Source: Smittium culicis
Taxonomy: Eukaryota; Kickxellomycota; Harpellomycetes; Harpellales; Legeriomycetaceae
Assembly: GCA_001970855.1 (NCBI GenBank)
Contig: LSSN01002699.1
Coordinates: forward strand, 1-29,195
DNA: 29,195 bases
Direction: 5' to 3'
This document shows positions 10,927 to 21,750 of this stretch, piece by piece. The translations under genes and the position numbers were made by a program. Every line of letters begins with the position of its first letter. Within the stretch, counting starts at the first letter, position 1. The notes beneath the pieces are model-generated. The model saw only the letters and a program-made list of their open reading frames with translations. It did no database searches and was not told the DNA's origin.

Positions 10927-12576
10927 GATTAATTTTTACGAAATTTCAATTTGCTAAATTATTTAAATGCAAAAGTAAACATAGAAGGTAATTTAAGAGT
11001 CATATAATTCTGAATCTCTGCAGAAATAGATCACAAAAAATGTATTATTTGTATTGTTTCTATATATTCTTCACTCCAATATCATGATATAAGTCACTGT
11101 ACACGAGAATTTTTTTATCAATTCTGATTTGATTTTAGATTCTCATAAGATTAGCTAAATTCATTGACTTTTTGATTAAAGTTGTCTATTATTTTTAAAT
11201 TTAAAAGTAATATTTAGCTATATCATGATTATTACAAAATATTAAAGAGCACATTATTTGTATTTAAATATCAGTAAAAGCAAAATGAATTTTTTTGTAA
11301 AAGTTGTAATAAAAAAGTTATTGCATGTGGTAAAGGAAAAAATTTAGCCTTAATTCTGTATTTTAAGTTGTCAGATATTGGTCAGATAGAAAAAGGAATT
11401 GTTAAAGTGACTTTATAATAACTGCTGGAGGCTCCTTAAATGAAAAATATAGAACTTCCTTATACGAGTATACACAAAATATTTCCTTGGCTGATAATAA
11501 AAAATTTTAATTAAAAAGGTACACTTTTCTAGTTTTTGATTATAGTAACCTCTAATCACCCTACTAATGATGCAAATGAAATCTATTTAAAATAGTTCAA
11601 AACTTTGAATTTAATCTAATACTTTGCAAATAATATATTCAACTCCAAAGAAAATTCCTTAAAATTGAAAAAAAATAATATATTGCATATTAATATATTC
11701 ATGAGAAATTTATTTAAACCAAAATAGTAATGATAAAAGTTTAAAAATATTAATAATTTTCCTAAAAAGAACTTAATAAATTCATCTCCGTCACTTTAGC
11801 TAATTCATACAAACCTAGATTTGGATATCGAGGATCGTGATTCAATAAAAAATTCAAGTTAAACAAACTAATAAAATTTTCAAAAAAAAAAAAACCTAGA
11901 AAAAAATAGTAAATTTAATATGCGAAATAATAAAAAAACCAATTTATAATATAATTATAATAATTTAGTGAATTTCTTTCTACGTAACTAGATGAATTGA
12001 GATAAAATTTACTAAATATAGTGCTATATCCAGATATTGCTTCAAGTAGGATCAATTACTGTGGCTACAGGCAGTTATTGAATGAATTTCATTCCAACCC
12101 CCCGCCCCCGGATTAGAGACTATACTCTGTGCCTGCATTTAATAGGATAAGTAAAAATCATTTTTAAACACAAAAGGTTAAATAATTGCCCTGGATTTCA
12201 TAAAGTATCCTGATGGATGACCTAAATACCTCTTCATGTATAAAGCTTAACTTTGACATATATATTACTTGGGTCATATTAAACAAACGGGAAACTCATG
12301 ATTGTATATTTCAGTCATCAGAAATCACTATCCTTCTAATCAATTATCCTTAAATTGAATATCTTTAACCAAGGATGGTGTATATATGTGTGAAATGTCA
12401 GATTAGTATGATTGGGAAAACATGCTATTATACGCTATAAACCAATTCAAGGCATTTAACTCGTAAGAGTGAAATGTATTGAAATAATCATAAATCATAT
12501 AAATTTGGTAATTATAGTATATATAAATTGGTGACTATTTACTCTGGGATAAAATGGAAAAAAGTACAAAGGTATC
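10927..12576. other. AT-rich stretch without a gene
   Basis: No supported gene. A C-rich patch (CCCCCCGCCCCCGG within about 12098-12112) stands out and may mark another degraded repeat. Short readable fragments around 12180-12240 are interrupted by many stops. Confidence 0.5.
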
Positions 12577-12749
12577 TTTTTTTTTATTTTTTTATTATTT
12601 AGCCGCAGAGAGTTTATTAAACATAATTTAAAATTATAACAAAAAAACTAATAAAAAATATTTAAAAGGTTAAAAAGATATTAAAAAATATTTTTTCAAC
12701 CCACTCGCTTCTGCCATTCTAGCAGCTCCATACCCACTGGGCATTGGTT
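12577..12749 (-). mobile_element. 5'-truncated non-LTR retroelement (LINE/SINE-like), copy 2
   Basis: A second copy of the repeat at 8718-8879, in the same minus orientation. Shared blocks include GCAGCTCCATACCCACTGGG (12722-12741), GAGAGTTTATTAAACATAAT and the AT-rich middle with the same order of motifs. The TGA that closes the readable segment is at the same place. The poly(A) tail is now an interrupted T-rich run (12577-12600). No clear target duplication survives, so this is an older insertion than copy 1, or one with different flanks. Confidence 0.75.
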
Positions 12750-12851
12750 AAATGAGATGTATTAAATTTAAACCTCAATAAAACAGCATCTTTACGCTTT
12801 ATTTTCCAACTGTTTCAATTTAGTATGTAGTGCGATTACTCGATGCTCTAA
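12750..12851. other. Short AT-rich spacer between two mobile elements
   Basis: About 100 bp between retroelement copy 2 and MITE copy 2. Nothing recognisable. Confidence 0.5.
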
Positions 12852-12855
12852 CTAA

Positions 12856-13043
12856 CCCTTTCAGGGGCTGTAGACACTTTTGATGTACCAAATATATTAT
12901 ATTAGGTATAATAAAAATAACATCATTCTGAGATCTGACAACGTATTGATTTGCTGTTGATTAGTTGAAAATAGTAAATATAATTATATATCATTTATGT
13001 ATCAATAAATTCGCTGTTTTTAAGATTATTATACAGGAAAGGG
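12856..13043. mobile_element. piggyBac-type MITE, copy 2 (degraded)
   Basis: A 188-bp element with the same left end as copy 1 (CCCTTTCAGGGGC, 12856-12868) and a right end in ACAGGAAAGGG (13033-13043). The interior shares scattered blocks with copy 1, for example TACCAAA near the left end. The flanks are CTAA and TAAA, so the TTAA duplication has mutated. It is older than copy 1 and non-autonomous. Confidence 0.72.
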
Positions 13044-14330
13044 TAAATACTGAGTTTTTAATGGCATTTTACTATACTCAACGATAGCTTTTATTTTTTA
13101 TTGAGAAATTCTCATTTGAAAAGACAATCACTGTAAACACAGTCCTTTAAATTTACTCCAAGATTTACAATATTTACAATTGATTTTTTATATTCCTTTC
13201 CACTGTAAATCAAATATTCGAGTCTAATGAAGTGGCTTACATGTATACACATCTGTAAGTTAAAGGAAGGGTTGAATATGAAAGATTATTTTATATTCAA
13301 ATTTTATTTTATCAGTATTATAGTATAATAATTTGAGTCAAGAAATAAATGACACATAATCGAATGTATAAACTAAATCTAAACTGCAAAATTAATTGAA
13401 AAAAAAAATGAAAAAATGCACCTATAGCGTTCTTATACTTATTTAATTTGTTATTTTAACACGATAAAATTTTTTACTTATTTACTAATCATTTTTGGAT
13501 TTAAAATTAAGATTTAGGTGTTTTCACTTCCTAGAATTATTGCACTTGAGTTTAAATATTATTTTAGTCATTTTGATAACATATGATAAAGCTTTTCGGA
13601 GTATTATAAGGATATTCGAAACCTTAGAATTCAAATTCTTGCTATCAAGTTTATTTTAAAGTAACTAGATGTTGATATAATATCCTTGCATTTATGATAA
13701 TATTAATTTTTGTTTTCTGAGATAATTAATAATTAACTAAAGAGTTATTAAGGAAAAATCTGCTATTAAGTAATTTGACGCGAATACTAAGCTTATAAGT
13801 ATTTTATACCAATTATTGATTTCTTGTAGTTAATTTCAGAGACTTATTAGACTTTTTATGACGTTTTAATAAATTTATAGATGTATTATTAACATTAAAA
13901 GTTGATTAGTATAGAATTTAAGTAGTGAAAATCTGCTAAAAACCAGTATAAAATTTTTTTTGTCGTATTGAAGAGCCTACGCGTTTATTTAATTTAGCTC
14001 AATATAAATTTTAAATACATCTATATACTAGCTGATTTAATTAGGTAAAAAATATAACAAAATTATAAATTAATTTATATATACTGCATCAATTTGCGAG
14101 CAATTCTTGCTTAAAAAATAATAGCTGTACATCAAATGATAAATTAAAACAGTAATAATAGTCTTTTATTCACCAAAAAAAAAAAATAATAATGTGATAA
14201 ATCGTATTCTCAAGCACTAAGAATGTATCATTGTTGTGTTTTACACTTAAAACTCAAGAATATTGACATTCATTGTTTGGAACGTAAATTCTAAACCATT
14301 TATAATGAAAAATATTAGATATAAAATTAT
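13044..14330. other. AT-rich stretch without a gene
   Basis: No open frame, RNA gene or repeat that I can support. Confidence 0.5.
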
Positions 14331-14447
14331 ACACGAGTTATACGAGTCTTTTTGGCTGCATTTAACTCTTTTTTCGCGAAAAGTATATTTAATGTAATAA
14401 AAACTAATAAAAAAGAGTAAAAGAATACAATTGCAGTTAACTCGTGT
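14331..14447. repeat. Imperfect inverted repeat, hairpin or MITE-like
   Basis: Outer arms ACACGAGTTA (14331-14340) and TAACTCGTGT (14438-14447) are perfect reverse complements. Inside them, CTGCATTTAACTCTTTTTT (14357-14375) pairs imperfectly with AAAAAAGAGTAAAA...TTGCAG (about 14410-14436). The 117-bp unit could fold into a long imperfect hairpin. No clean target duplication is visible at its edges. It lies about 390 bp upstream of zuotin, so a regulatory role cannot be excluded. Confidence 0.5.
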
Positions 14448-14834
14448 TACGATTTTGGGTTAAAGTTATTATTTAAAATTTTATATAAATATATAATTTG
14501 ATAAAGACGAAATGACCAATAGAAAATTATTATATGTCTTATATTTGATTCTGAGCTAATTAATGGATGATAAATAATATCATTGTTTAGAATATTTGTA
14601 TTAGTGGACAAAAAATTATTTACTGGTTGTTTAGCGAATAAGTTTATTGATTATCTAAAAAATTTTCTATAAAACTAAAACTCGTTTTTACTAACTTATA
14701 TTTACCTCGAAATAATAAAAAAATTCAGACAGCATTAATTTAGATATTGAACATCAATAGCTGATAAAATATTCTTTGTTTTGAAATTCATTTTTTTTTT
14801 CAAATAAGGATTTTCAAGTATAGTTACCTTCATA
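14448..14834. other. Upstream region of the zuotin gene
   Basis: AT-rich promoter and leader region. No specific element is certain. The bases before the start are TTCATA, with an A at -3. Confidence 0.4.
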
Positions 14835-16151
14835 ATGACTGCTCAAAATACTTATGTTCTGCCTGCAGCACCTGCAAGCTTCCAAGGCTCAAAGGTTCAC
14901 GCTAAACCATCATTCAAAGACGGCGCCTCTGTGAGTTTAACAGGAAAGTATGTCAACTTCTTTAAAGATAGATTGACTGATTCGGATGCCTCAAACAAGA
15001 CCGATCACTTTGATATGTTCAAACTCAAAGATGAAATCAATCAGGCCGCCATCAGAGCTGAATCAAACCTCAACACCCAAGCTGTTGATGATGAAGAGGA
15101 AGATGAAGAGCTATACAACCTAAGCGCTCGTGACTGGAAGAAGCAAGATCACTACGCTATTCTTGGTCTTTCTAAATTGAGATACAGAGCTACTGTTGAT
15201 GATATCATTAGACAACACCGCAAGAAGGTATTGAGACATCATCCAGATAAAAAAATTGCAGCTGCCGGAGGTGTTCTTAACCCTCAATTCGACGAATACT
15301 ACAAATGTATACAAAAAGCATATGAAACTCTAATGGATCCTGTTCGTAGAAGACAGTTTGATTCAGTTGATCCAGGCTTCGAAGATTTTGAGCCAGTTCA
15401 AGTTTCTAAAAAGGAATTCTACAAGGTTTATGGCCCAGTATTCGTACTTGAAGGCCGTTTCTCCAAGAAACAACCTGTTCCTCGTCTTGGTAATGACAAG
15501 AGTACCAAAGAAGAAACTGAGAACTTTTACAACTTTTTCTACAACTTTGACTCATGGCGTAGTTTTGAATACCTCGACCAAGAGGAAACTGACGGTGCTG
15601 AAAATCGTGATAACAAGAGATATATCGAGAAAAAGAATAAGAATGCTAGAGACAAAGCAAAGAAAGAAGATAACGCTAGACTTAGAAAATTGGTTGATGA
15701 ATGTTTGAAACAAGATCCTAGAATTGCCAAATACAAAGAAGAAGATAAAAAGAGACGCAACTTCAAGAAAGACCAGCGCGAAGCTGAAGAAAAACTTGCT
15801 CGCGAAAATAAACTTAAAGAACAAGAAGAGGCTGCCAGAAAATTAAAAGAAGCTGAAGAAGCTGAAAAGGCTTTGAAAGAGAGCGCAAAGAAGGATAAAG
15901 AAATGATCAAACGTGCCATTAAAAAGGAAAAGAAAAACCTTAAAGCTATCCTCAAAGACAACAACTACCTATTGCCTGCCTCTGAACCTGCTACCCCTGA
16001 ACAAATTGGCACAAGACTCGATGATCTTGATAAAATCATCGCTGCCAACAAGGATGCTGATAATCTTACCAAAATCCGCGTTGATCTCGAAGCTGCTTTG
16101 TCAAGTGGAAGCGCTGATGAAAAGTTCAAATCTATCCTCGCATCTATTTAA
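14835..16151 (+). CDS. ZUO1: Zuotin, J-protein of the ribosome-associated complex
   Basis: A 438-residue intronless protein, close to yeast Zuo1 (433). Zuotin pairs with the Hsp70-like Ssz1 at the ribosomal tunnel exit and stimulates Ssb-type Hsp70 on nascent chains. The N-terminal part (1-100) ends in an acidic patch (DDEEEDEEL, 85-93). The J-domain spans about 104-177 with the catalytic HPD at 136-138 and the zuotin-type insertion GGVLNPQFDEYYKCIQKAYE. The zuotin homology region (about 180-290) contains FYNFFYNFDSWRSFEYLD. A long, highly charged helical segment (about 265-375) follows, as expected for ribosome contact, and then a C-terminal helical bundle (about 385-438). Animal and plant relatives carry two SANT domains; these are absent here, as in fungi. 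Codon use is richer in G+C than the flanks. The gene converges with the ABC transporter gene. Confidence 0.96.
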   Translation: MTAQNTYVLPAAPASFQGSKVHAKPSFKDGASVSLTGKYVNFFKDRLTDSDASNKTDHFDMFKLKDEINQAAIRAESNLNTQAVDDEEEDEELYNLSARDWKKQDHYAILGLSKLRYRATVDDIIRQHRKKVLRHHPDKKIAAAGGVLNPQFDEYYKCIQKAYETLMDPVRRRQFDSVDPGFEDFEPVQVSKKEFYKVYGPVFVLEGRFSKKQPVPRLGNDKSTKEETENFYNFFYNFDSWRSFEYLDQEETDGAENRDNKRYIEKKNKNARDKAKKEDNARLRKLVDECLKQDPRIAKYKEEDKKRRNFKKDQREAEEKLARENKLKEQEEAARKLKEAEEAEKALKESAKKDKEMIKRAIKKEKKNLKAILKDNNYLLPASEPATPEQIGTRLDDLDKIIAANKDADNLTKIRVDLEAALSSGSADEKFKSILASI

Positions 16152-16430
16152 TTTGCCGATTCACTCGCACATTCAAACATTATAGCCCCCGCCCTATTTT
16201 CAATTTTTTTTTTTTTTGAATTCTATTTTAATAAATGGTCAATTTCATTACAATTCATTTTTGATTTGCACTTCAATTATCATACTGATATATATTTTTG
16301 ATCTGTACTATTATTTCTTGAGAAAGTTATAAGAGATTATTATTTTATTATGGAATGTTAGCAGAAGTGTATATATGTAGTCCAAATGAATTTAATAATA
16401 AACAGGTTTTAAAATATTTATGAATAAGGC
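16152..16430. terminator. Shared 3' region between convergent genes, with AATAAA
   Basis: A 279-bp spacer between the stop of zuotin and the stop of the ABC transporter. A canonical AATAAA polyadenylation signal for zuotin is at 16230-16235, about 80 nt past its stop, after a T-rich tract. No equally clear signal was found for the transporter on the minus strand. Confidence 0.45.
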
Positions 16431-19400
16431 TTATTTTTGAGAAACAATACTGATAAATGTGTCTTCTAAGGTCGATTGGTTAATTCCCCAGTCATCAATG
16501 TACAAGTCAGATTTTCTAGAGCTTATTTGCTTGTACACATTTGGAATAATTCCTGGCGAAGAACTAACTCGCCAAGTTTTACCATTGCTAGAAGAGTCAA
16601 TAACTGTGGAATTATTTGGGATTATATCTTCAATGAATTGCGAAGTTCTGTGCAAGTTGTTCGGATTGCAATTAATAGTAACATGATACTGCTTTCCATA
16701 AATGTGCTTGATTTTTGATGGCGAGTCGACACATACCAGCCTTCCTTTGACCAGGATGCCAACTTTATCGCACAAAACTTCGACCTCCTCCATGCTATGT
16801 GTTGATAAGACAATTGTCTTGTTTTTTTTGTTTTTGTTGATAATGTTCCAGATAAGCCTTCTCATCTGTGGGTCAAGGCCCGTTGTTGGCTCATCTAGAA
16901 AAACCACTTTCGGCTCACCAATAAATGCGATAGCTATACTCAACAGCCTCTTCTGGCCTCCAGAAAGATTTTTCACGACCTTGTTTTTAATTTCAAGCAA
17001 GAAAAAATTTTCTGCTATTTGGCTAATATACGCAGATTCATCGGTGTTGTTTTCAAGCGCTTTATTTAGAAGAGACTTTTTTAGCCGCGCGTAGAAAAGT
17101 AAATGGTCGTATACTGTCAAGTATCCCCACAAAATATCATACTGTGGACAAATTCCAACACACTTGTATATTTGGCTTAACTGAGTTGATAAATCAAAGC
17201 CTGCAATATATGCGGAGCCTGATGATTTCTTATAAATCCCCATCATTATAGAAATAAGCGTTGTTTTTCCAGCTCCATTAGGTCCTATAAGTCCAAAAGT
17301 ACATGATTTTTCGATTTTAAGCGATATATCTTTCAGAACCTCAACGCCGTTTGGATAAGCTTTATACAAGTTCGATATATAAACAGGGTATATATTCGAA
17401 TTATTTATACTTTCAAGCAGGTCAAAAGTATTAATTGAACATTTTATGCTTGGGTGAGAACCATTTTGCGAGAATTTATATTTTTTGATACCTTTTAAAG
17501 AGTATAAATATGACACCATTGGTTTAAAAGTCTTTTTATGAATCTCCAAAAAGATGTTATACCACTTTTTGTTGGATCCATACTCTTTCGGTGATACTGA
17601 GCTAATATAAATGGCCAGAATCAAGTACACAGCCCAACTTATAGCTAGCGATATCAGACAAAACCCGACTTCGTCGCCAAATGCGATATCCGAAAGTAAA
17701 TAACTAGGCCGTATTGTTGATATTGATGCAGCGTTCATCAACGCAATTGCGCGATATAGTGCAAATGGTGGCCATATCAGGTACGAAATATGCGGGATTT
17801 TATTGATTGATATCGAAATAGAAGCGTCGATTACTAGTCCAAACAAGATTACAAAGTAGGTAAATAAAATCGAGTTGTTCGCTTTTGTGCAGAACGAGCT
17901 AAGAAAGAAAGATAGAGAGACTTGAACGTTGCTCCAAACAAACAACACAATAATCAGCAGTTTCATTTCTGTGTTTTTAAACAGCTCTAGCCCAAAAATG
18001 ATGCCTGAAGCAATAAAAAATCCTGAGCTAACAAACGACAAAAGAAGGAAATGTATATAGTAAACAATATAGTATACATGCAACTTCAAGCCGTTCATCT
18101 GCATCATTATCAGAACTTTCTCTTGCTTTTCGCGGACTAAAATCAAAACAAACATTGAAATCATGAATGTGAGTCCGAACGGGTATAGCGATGAGCCGAC
18201 AAGACTACCTATTGGAACCGTGAATTCGTAGTAATAAAGTTGAGGCATCGCTCGCATAGTATGAACAATATTTGCATTTGCGTTTTGCTTACTTGTCCGC
18301 AAAAACCCATTAGATAAAGATATCTGCTGATTCATCATTCGGTTTATTACTGAAGGAAATGATCCGGTACTATCTATTATATCATTTGTTCCTATCTGCA
18401 ATGTATACTTCCAATTCCTTGATTTTGGGTCAACAATATCTAGGTCCAGTACACCCCATGGCATTTTTTCGAATATAGGGGTGACGTTTCCATAATAATA
18501 TGTAATTTTTTTAATCGAAGACTCTTTGTTTGAATCCAGCAATATGGCATCCATAAGACTACTATCAATACTTTTTAACTTTTTGGTTGTATCTCTTATA
18601 TGGGCAATCAGAATGTCGTCAATGTCGCTTGCTAAAATGTTTTTTGAGTTATTTTTTATGTTTTCGTAAAACGGAACCTTGACAAAACTGGATGGGCTGA
18701 ACTGGATTGATGGATAGTTAGTTTGAGTAAATTTCATGTAATACGAGGTGTCTAGATAATCAAGCAAATATACCTTTTCCTTATTTGATATTGTGGTCCT
18801 TCTTATAGCGGAGGGTAGAAATGATTTAGACTCAGTATTCCCAATACTTGAACTGACATCTAAAAGCTCAGATGGACTTATAATCGCATCTTTTTCTTTC
18901 TCTAAAGTCCCAACATTATCGAAATTTTTTGTATTTATTAGCATGTACGGGTAGTTTTGATTTAAGAGCAATTTTACGGGAGAGCTATTCAAAAAATTTG
19001 AATTGAACCATCCGCCTAGTGGACTAGGCTTATTTGTATTATCAAGAATCAAATCCGAGTCGACGTTTGGACTTTTAAAGTATGGGCTTGAGGTACTGTA
19101 ATCGTGAGTAAATGCCCACCCACAACTTGGATTTGGATCAATAAGCCTCAGTTTAGGTTTTGGGTATTCGTTTCCAACAATCCTTTGAGGAAGTAGGTAG
19201 TGGTTAAGCGAGTAATAGATAGAGTCCTTGAAAGAGTGCTTAAATTTGCTGAGGTTAATAACTGGGAGGCTTTTTAGGCTGTTTGATGGTATCGGTATGT
19301 TGAATCTGTCGATAGAATCGGTATTTGAGCACATGAGGAAATTTTTTCTTTGAAAATTAAAGTCGATAATCGCTTTTACAATCATCCCTATAATACCACC

Positions 19401-19550
19401 TGCAGCAACCATCAGCACTGGCACTAAAGCGATGCATAATCCGCTTTTTTTGTAGTGTGTTTTTTGGTATGAAACCCTATTCATTGCTAACGCGTGTAAC
19501 TGCGAAAAACTAGAAACTTTTGAGTTTTCTTGGTTGTTGATAAAATCCAT
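16431..19550 (-). CDS. Half-size ABCA-family ABC transporter
   Basis: A 1039-residue intronless protein with one membrane domain and one ATPase domain. Membrane helix 1 is at about 36-64, followed by a large Ser/Asn-rich extracytosolic loop (about 65-440), then about six more helices between 445 and 655. REKQEKVLIMMQMNGLK (473-489) is the loop typical of the ABCA membrane domain. The nucleotide-binding domain (about 721-940) is complete: Walker A GPNGAGKTT (756-764), Q-loop Q803, signature LSGGQ (862-866), Walker B VVFLDEP with the catalytic Glu at 887, D-loop GLD (891-893) and switch His918. Family members move lipids or xenobiotics. Most animal ABCA proteins are full-size (two halves); this one resembles the half-size type known from plants and protists, so it probably dimerises. 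The subfamily is absent from Saccharomyces cerevisiae. The gene is more AT-rich than its neighbours. Substrate unknown. Confidence 0.93.
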   Translation of the reverse strand: MDFINNQENSKVSSFSQLHALAMNRVSYQKTHYKKSGLCIALVPVLMVAAGGIIGMIVKAIIDFNFQRKNFLMCSNTDSIDRFNIPIPSNSLKSLPVINLSKFKHSFKDSIYYSLNHYLLPQRIVGNEYPKPKLRLIDPNPSCGWAFTHDYSTSSPYFKSPNVDSDLILDNTNKPSPLGGWFNSNFLNSSPVKLLLNQNYPYMLINTKNFDNVGTLEKEKDAIISPSELLDVSSSIGNTESKSFLPSAIRRTTISNKEKVYLLDYLDTSYYMKFTQTNYPSIQFSPSSFVKVPFYENIKNNSKNILASDIDDILIAHIRDTTKKLKSIDSSLMDAILLDSNKESSIKKITYYYGNVTPIFEKMPWGVLDLDIVDPKSRNWKYTLQIGTNDIIDSTGSFPSVINRMMNQQISLSNGFLRTSKQNANANIVHTMRAMPQLYYYEFTVPIGSLVGSSLYPFGLTFMISMFVLILVREKQEKVLIMMQMNGLKLHVYYIVYYIHFLLLSFVSSGFFIASGIIFGLELFKNTEMKLLIIVLFVWSNVQVSLSFFLSSFCTKANNSILFTYFVILFGLVIDASISISINKIPHISYLIWPPFALYRAIALMNAASISTIRPSYLLSDIAFGDEVGFCLISLAISWAVYLILAIYISSVSPKEYGSNKKWYNIFLEIHKKTFKPMVSYLYSLKGIKKYKFSQNGSHPSIKCSINTFDLLESINNSNIYPVYISNLYKAYPNGVEVLKDISLKIEKSCTFGLIGPNGAGKTTLISIMMGIYKKSSGSAYIAGFDLSTQLSQIYKCVGICPQYDILWGYLTVYDHLLFYARLKKSLLNKALENNTDESAYISQIAENFFLLEIKNKVVKNLSGGQKRLLSIAIAFIGEPKVVFLDEPTTGLDPQMRRLIWNIINKNKKNKTIVLSTHSMEEVEVLCDKVGILVKGRLVCVDSPSKIKHIYGKQYHVTINCNPNNLHRTSQFIEDIIPNNSTVIDSSSNGKTWRVSSSPGIIPNVYKQISSRKSDLYIDDWGINQSTLEDTFISIVSQK

Positions 19551-21750
19551 TTAATTAATGCTATTGAATGTACAATTTTTATTACCATCAATGATGTATA
19601 TAATAGTATTCGGAAAATGTAGCTTTTATGCTATTATTATTTTTTTTATGATTGCTTTTGGTGTAGGTAGGCTAGTAATAAATTATTTTATAACAATCCG
19701 TAGAGTATTATAATTTATACAATGGTTCAGAAGTTACAAGTATGAGCGATTAAAGAAATCTCAAGACGAAAATTTTTTTTAAAAATTTTTTTTGATTCTA
19801 TGTATACGTATTTTTTGACTTTTATAATGTGTTTTATGTGCAGAAGGTAAGACTTAATAATTTACTTTTAAAACTTTGGTTCCTTGTGAATTTTTAGGCC
19901 AATTACGTTTATATAGGCATTGAGTGACGACTCTGATGTGTTATATTAATATATTGTAGAACTTTAATTATTTATTTTTGAGCATATATTTAAAATAAAC
20001 TATTACTTATTTTCCTAGATATAGTATAGTATATATACGAATTAGCTATTTCGATGATGTGGTTACTTGTTTATTTTCAAGCTATAACTCCACACACTAA
20101 AACAAAAATAAAAATAAAAATAAAAATAAAGGGCTTATAAATGCACAAATCTTTTATTGGTATATTTTTTGTACATAAAAACAAAACAAAAAATGTTTTT
20201 AATTTTTCAAGTGTTGGAAAAGATAAAATATTAATAGCTCTCTTTAATTTACTAAAGGTGTTTGAAAGGATAGAGCATTTATAATAAAACGTAGCGTAAT
20301 GATTTTTATTATCTTTTAGTTGAATTTAATAAAATTTCAACTCGTAGATGCCATGGATAACTAGGATCATTATCTAAATACTAGCGAAAACCAGGATCTA
20401 TGAGACTAATATTATTTTAAATAAAAAAAAACTAGAACTAATTAAAGGGAAATGCTAGATATAATATGGGTGGGGTTTAGCCTTAGAAATGTAAATCCTA
20501 AATATGTTCTCTTTACTTAATTAGAATTATATCTATTTTTTATGTACGAGTGTGATATTGATGCTTTGATTAAAAGCTATTTTTAAAATACTCATAATTT
20601 TACAATTATACTTTGAATTTGTTTATGTTTTAGATAAAGGCTTTATCAATTAAAGTTGATATATTATATTTAGCTATCTGGAAAAAAGAGCAGGGGATGT
20701 ATTATATAGTAGTCCTAAACTGTAAATCGTAAGTTAATTGGATAGAGATTGTTTGAGATATATATTAAGTATATACCAAGAAACTATTGATACGAAATTT
20801 ATTTTTATGAAGGTCATTTAGAGTGATTTTTTACATCAACATTGCAAAATAAATTTCTTTGAAGCTAAATAGCTAAATTCCGAGCGTGATTTAATAAACT
20901 AGAGACAAGATATGTTTAGTTCATAAAAAAATAGGGTAGCGAATGACACTATGCTTATACTATCGAAAAATTTGAACTTTGATAAAGAAAATCTAAAGGC
21001 AAGAACAACAATTTTGCATTATTATGTGAAAAGATGGCTTTAATCTTTATTTACTGTTGTATAGAAAATTTGTTAACGTTTCTAATTTTCACATTCATGT
21101 ATAATTTATTTTGCAAATATGAGCTTATATCTATTATTGGATGGCCAATTTTTAAGAACAGTCAGATGCGAATTAGTGACCAATGAGATGCATGAAGTAT
21201 GAAGTTGCAGGAAAAAAAACTATGCAAAAACAGAAAAAGTGAAAAGTATTTACTCGGATTTTTTGGAGAATAAAAAATGCGAAATATTGAGCGGAATTGA
21301 ACCAACTTAATTTTAAAAAATTAAATAGTTTCAGAGCCCTGTACACCTAAAAGTAAAAAAACCTCTCGAGTTGGCAGATAAGAAAAGCTGAAATTGGTGT
21401 TTATAAGGTATTAATCTGTCACACATCAGTGTTTCGTCGCATAAGAATCACAGTTTGGTTCAAAATCTAATATATATTATAGACTTACGATAGCTAATTT
21501 CTAGTGTTAAATAAATTTTAGTTAAAAAGCTTCGCTGATTAATAGCTGATTTTTTTAATGAATATAACTTGGAATAAATCGAATATTAAAAAAATTACAG
21601 GTATTGAAAATTAAAGCTAATAGCGAACTGATAAATAATACTCAAGTTAAGGAATTGGATAGGTGTAAGAAATGCTTAATAAAAAAAAAAACAGGAGTAG
21701 TTCCTTATTACAATTTACCCTGTGCTGCTAGAAACCAACAACTTTAATGC
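19551..21750. other. AT-rich spacer upstream of the ABC transporter
   Basis: About 2.2 kb without a supported gene. It contains the transporter's promoter side and a short AAAAAT microsatellite (20104-20130). A plus-strand frame around 21120-21300, with stops, reads protein-like in places (ELISIIGWPIFKNSQMRISDQ is split by stop codons on its right) and may be a decayed coding fragment. Confidence 0.5.
20104..20130 (+). repeat. AAAAAT microsatellite
   Basis: Four and a half perfect copies of the hexanucleotide AAAAAT in tandem. Likely variable in length between strains. Confidence 0.8.

Noticed and set aside
12095..12140. C-rich block as a third copy of the poly(A) retroelement
   Set aside because: Only CAACC and C-run similarity; the diagnostic CCATACCCACTGGGCATTGG block and the AATAAA tail are absent.
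15358..15964. Open frames overlapping zuotin in other frames and on the minus strand
   Set aside because: They lie entirely inside the well-supported zuotin coding sequence and mirror its Lys/Glu-rich helix as Ser/Phe/Leu-rich text.
16459..17094. Plus-strand frames opposite the ABC transporter ATPase domain
   Set aside because: Antisense shadows of a conserved domain; no independent motif.
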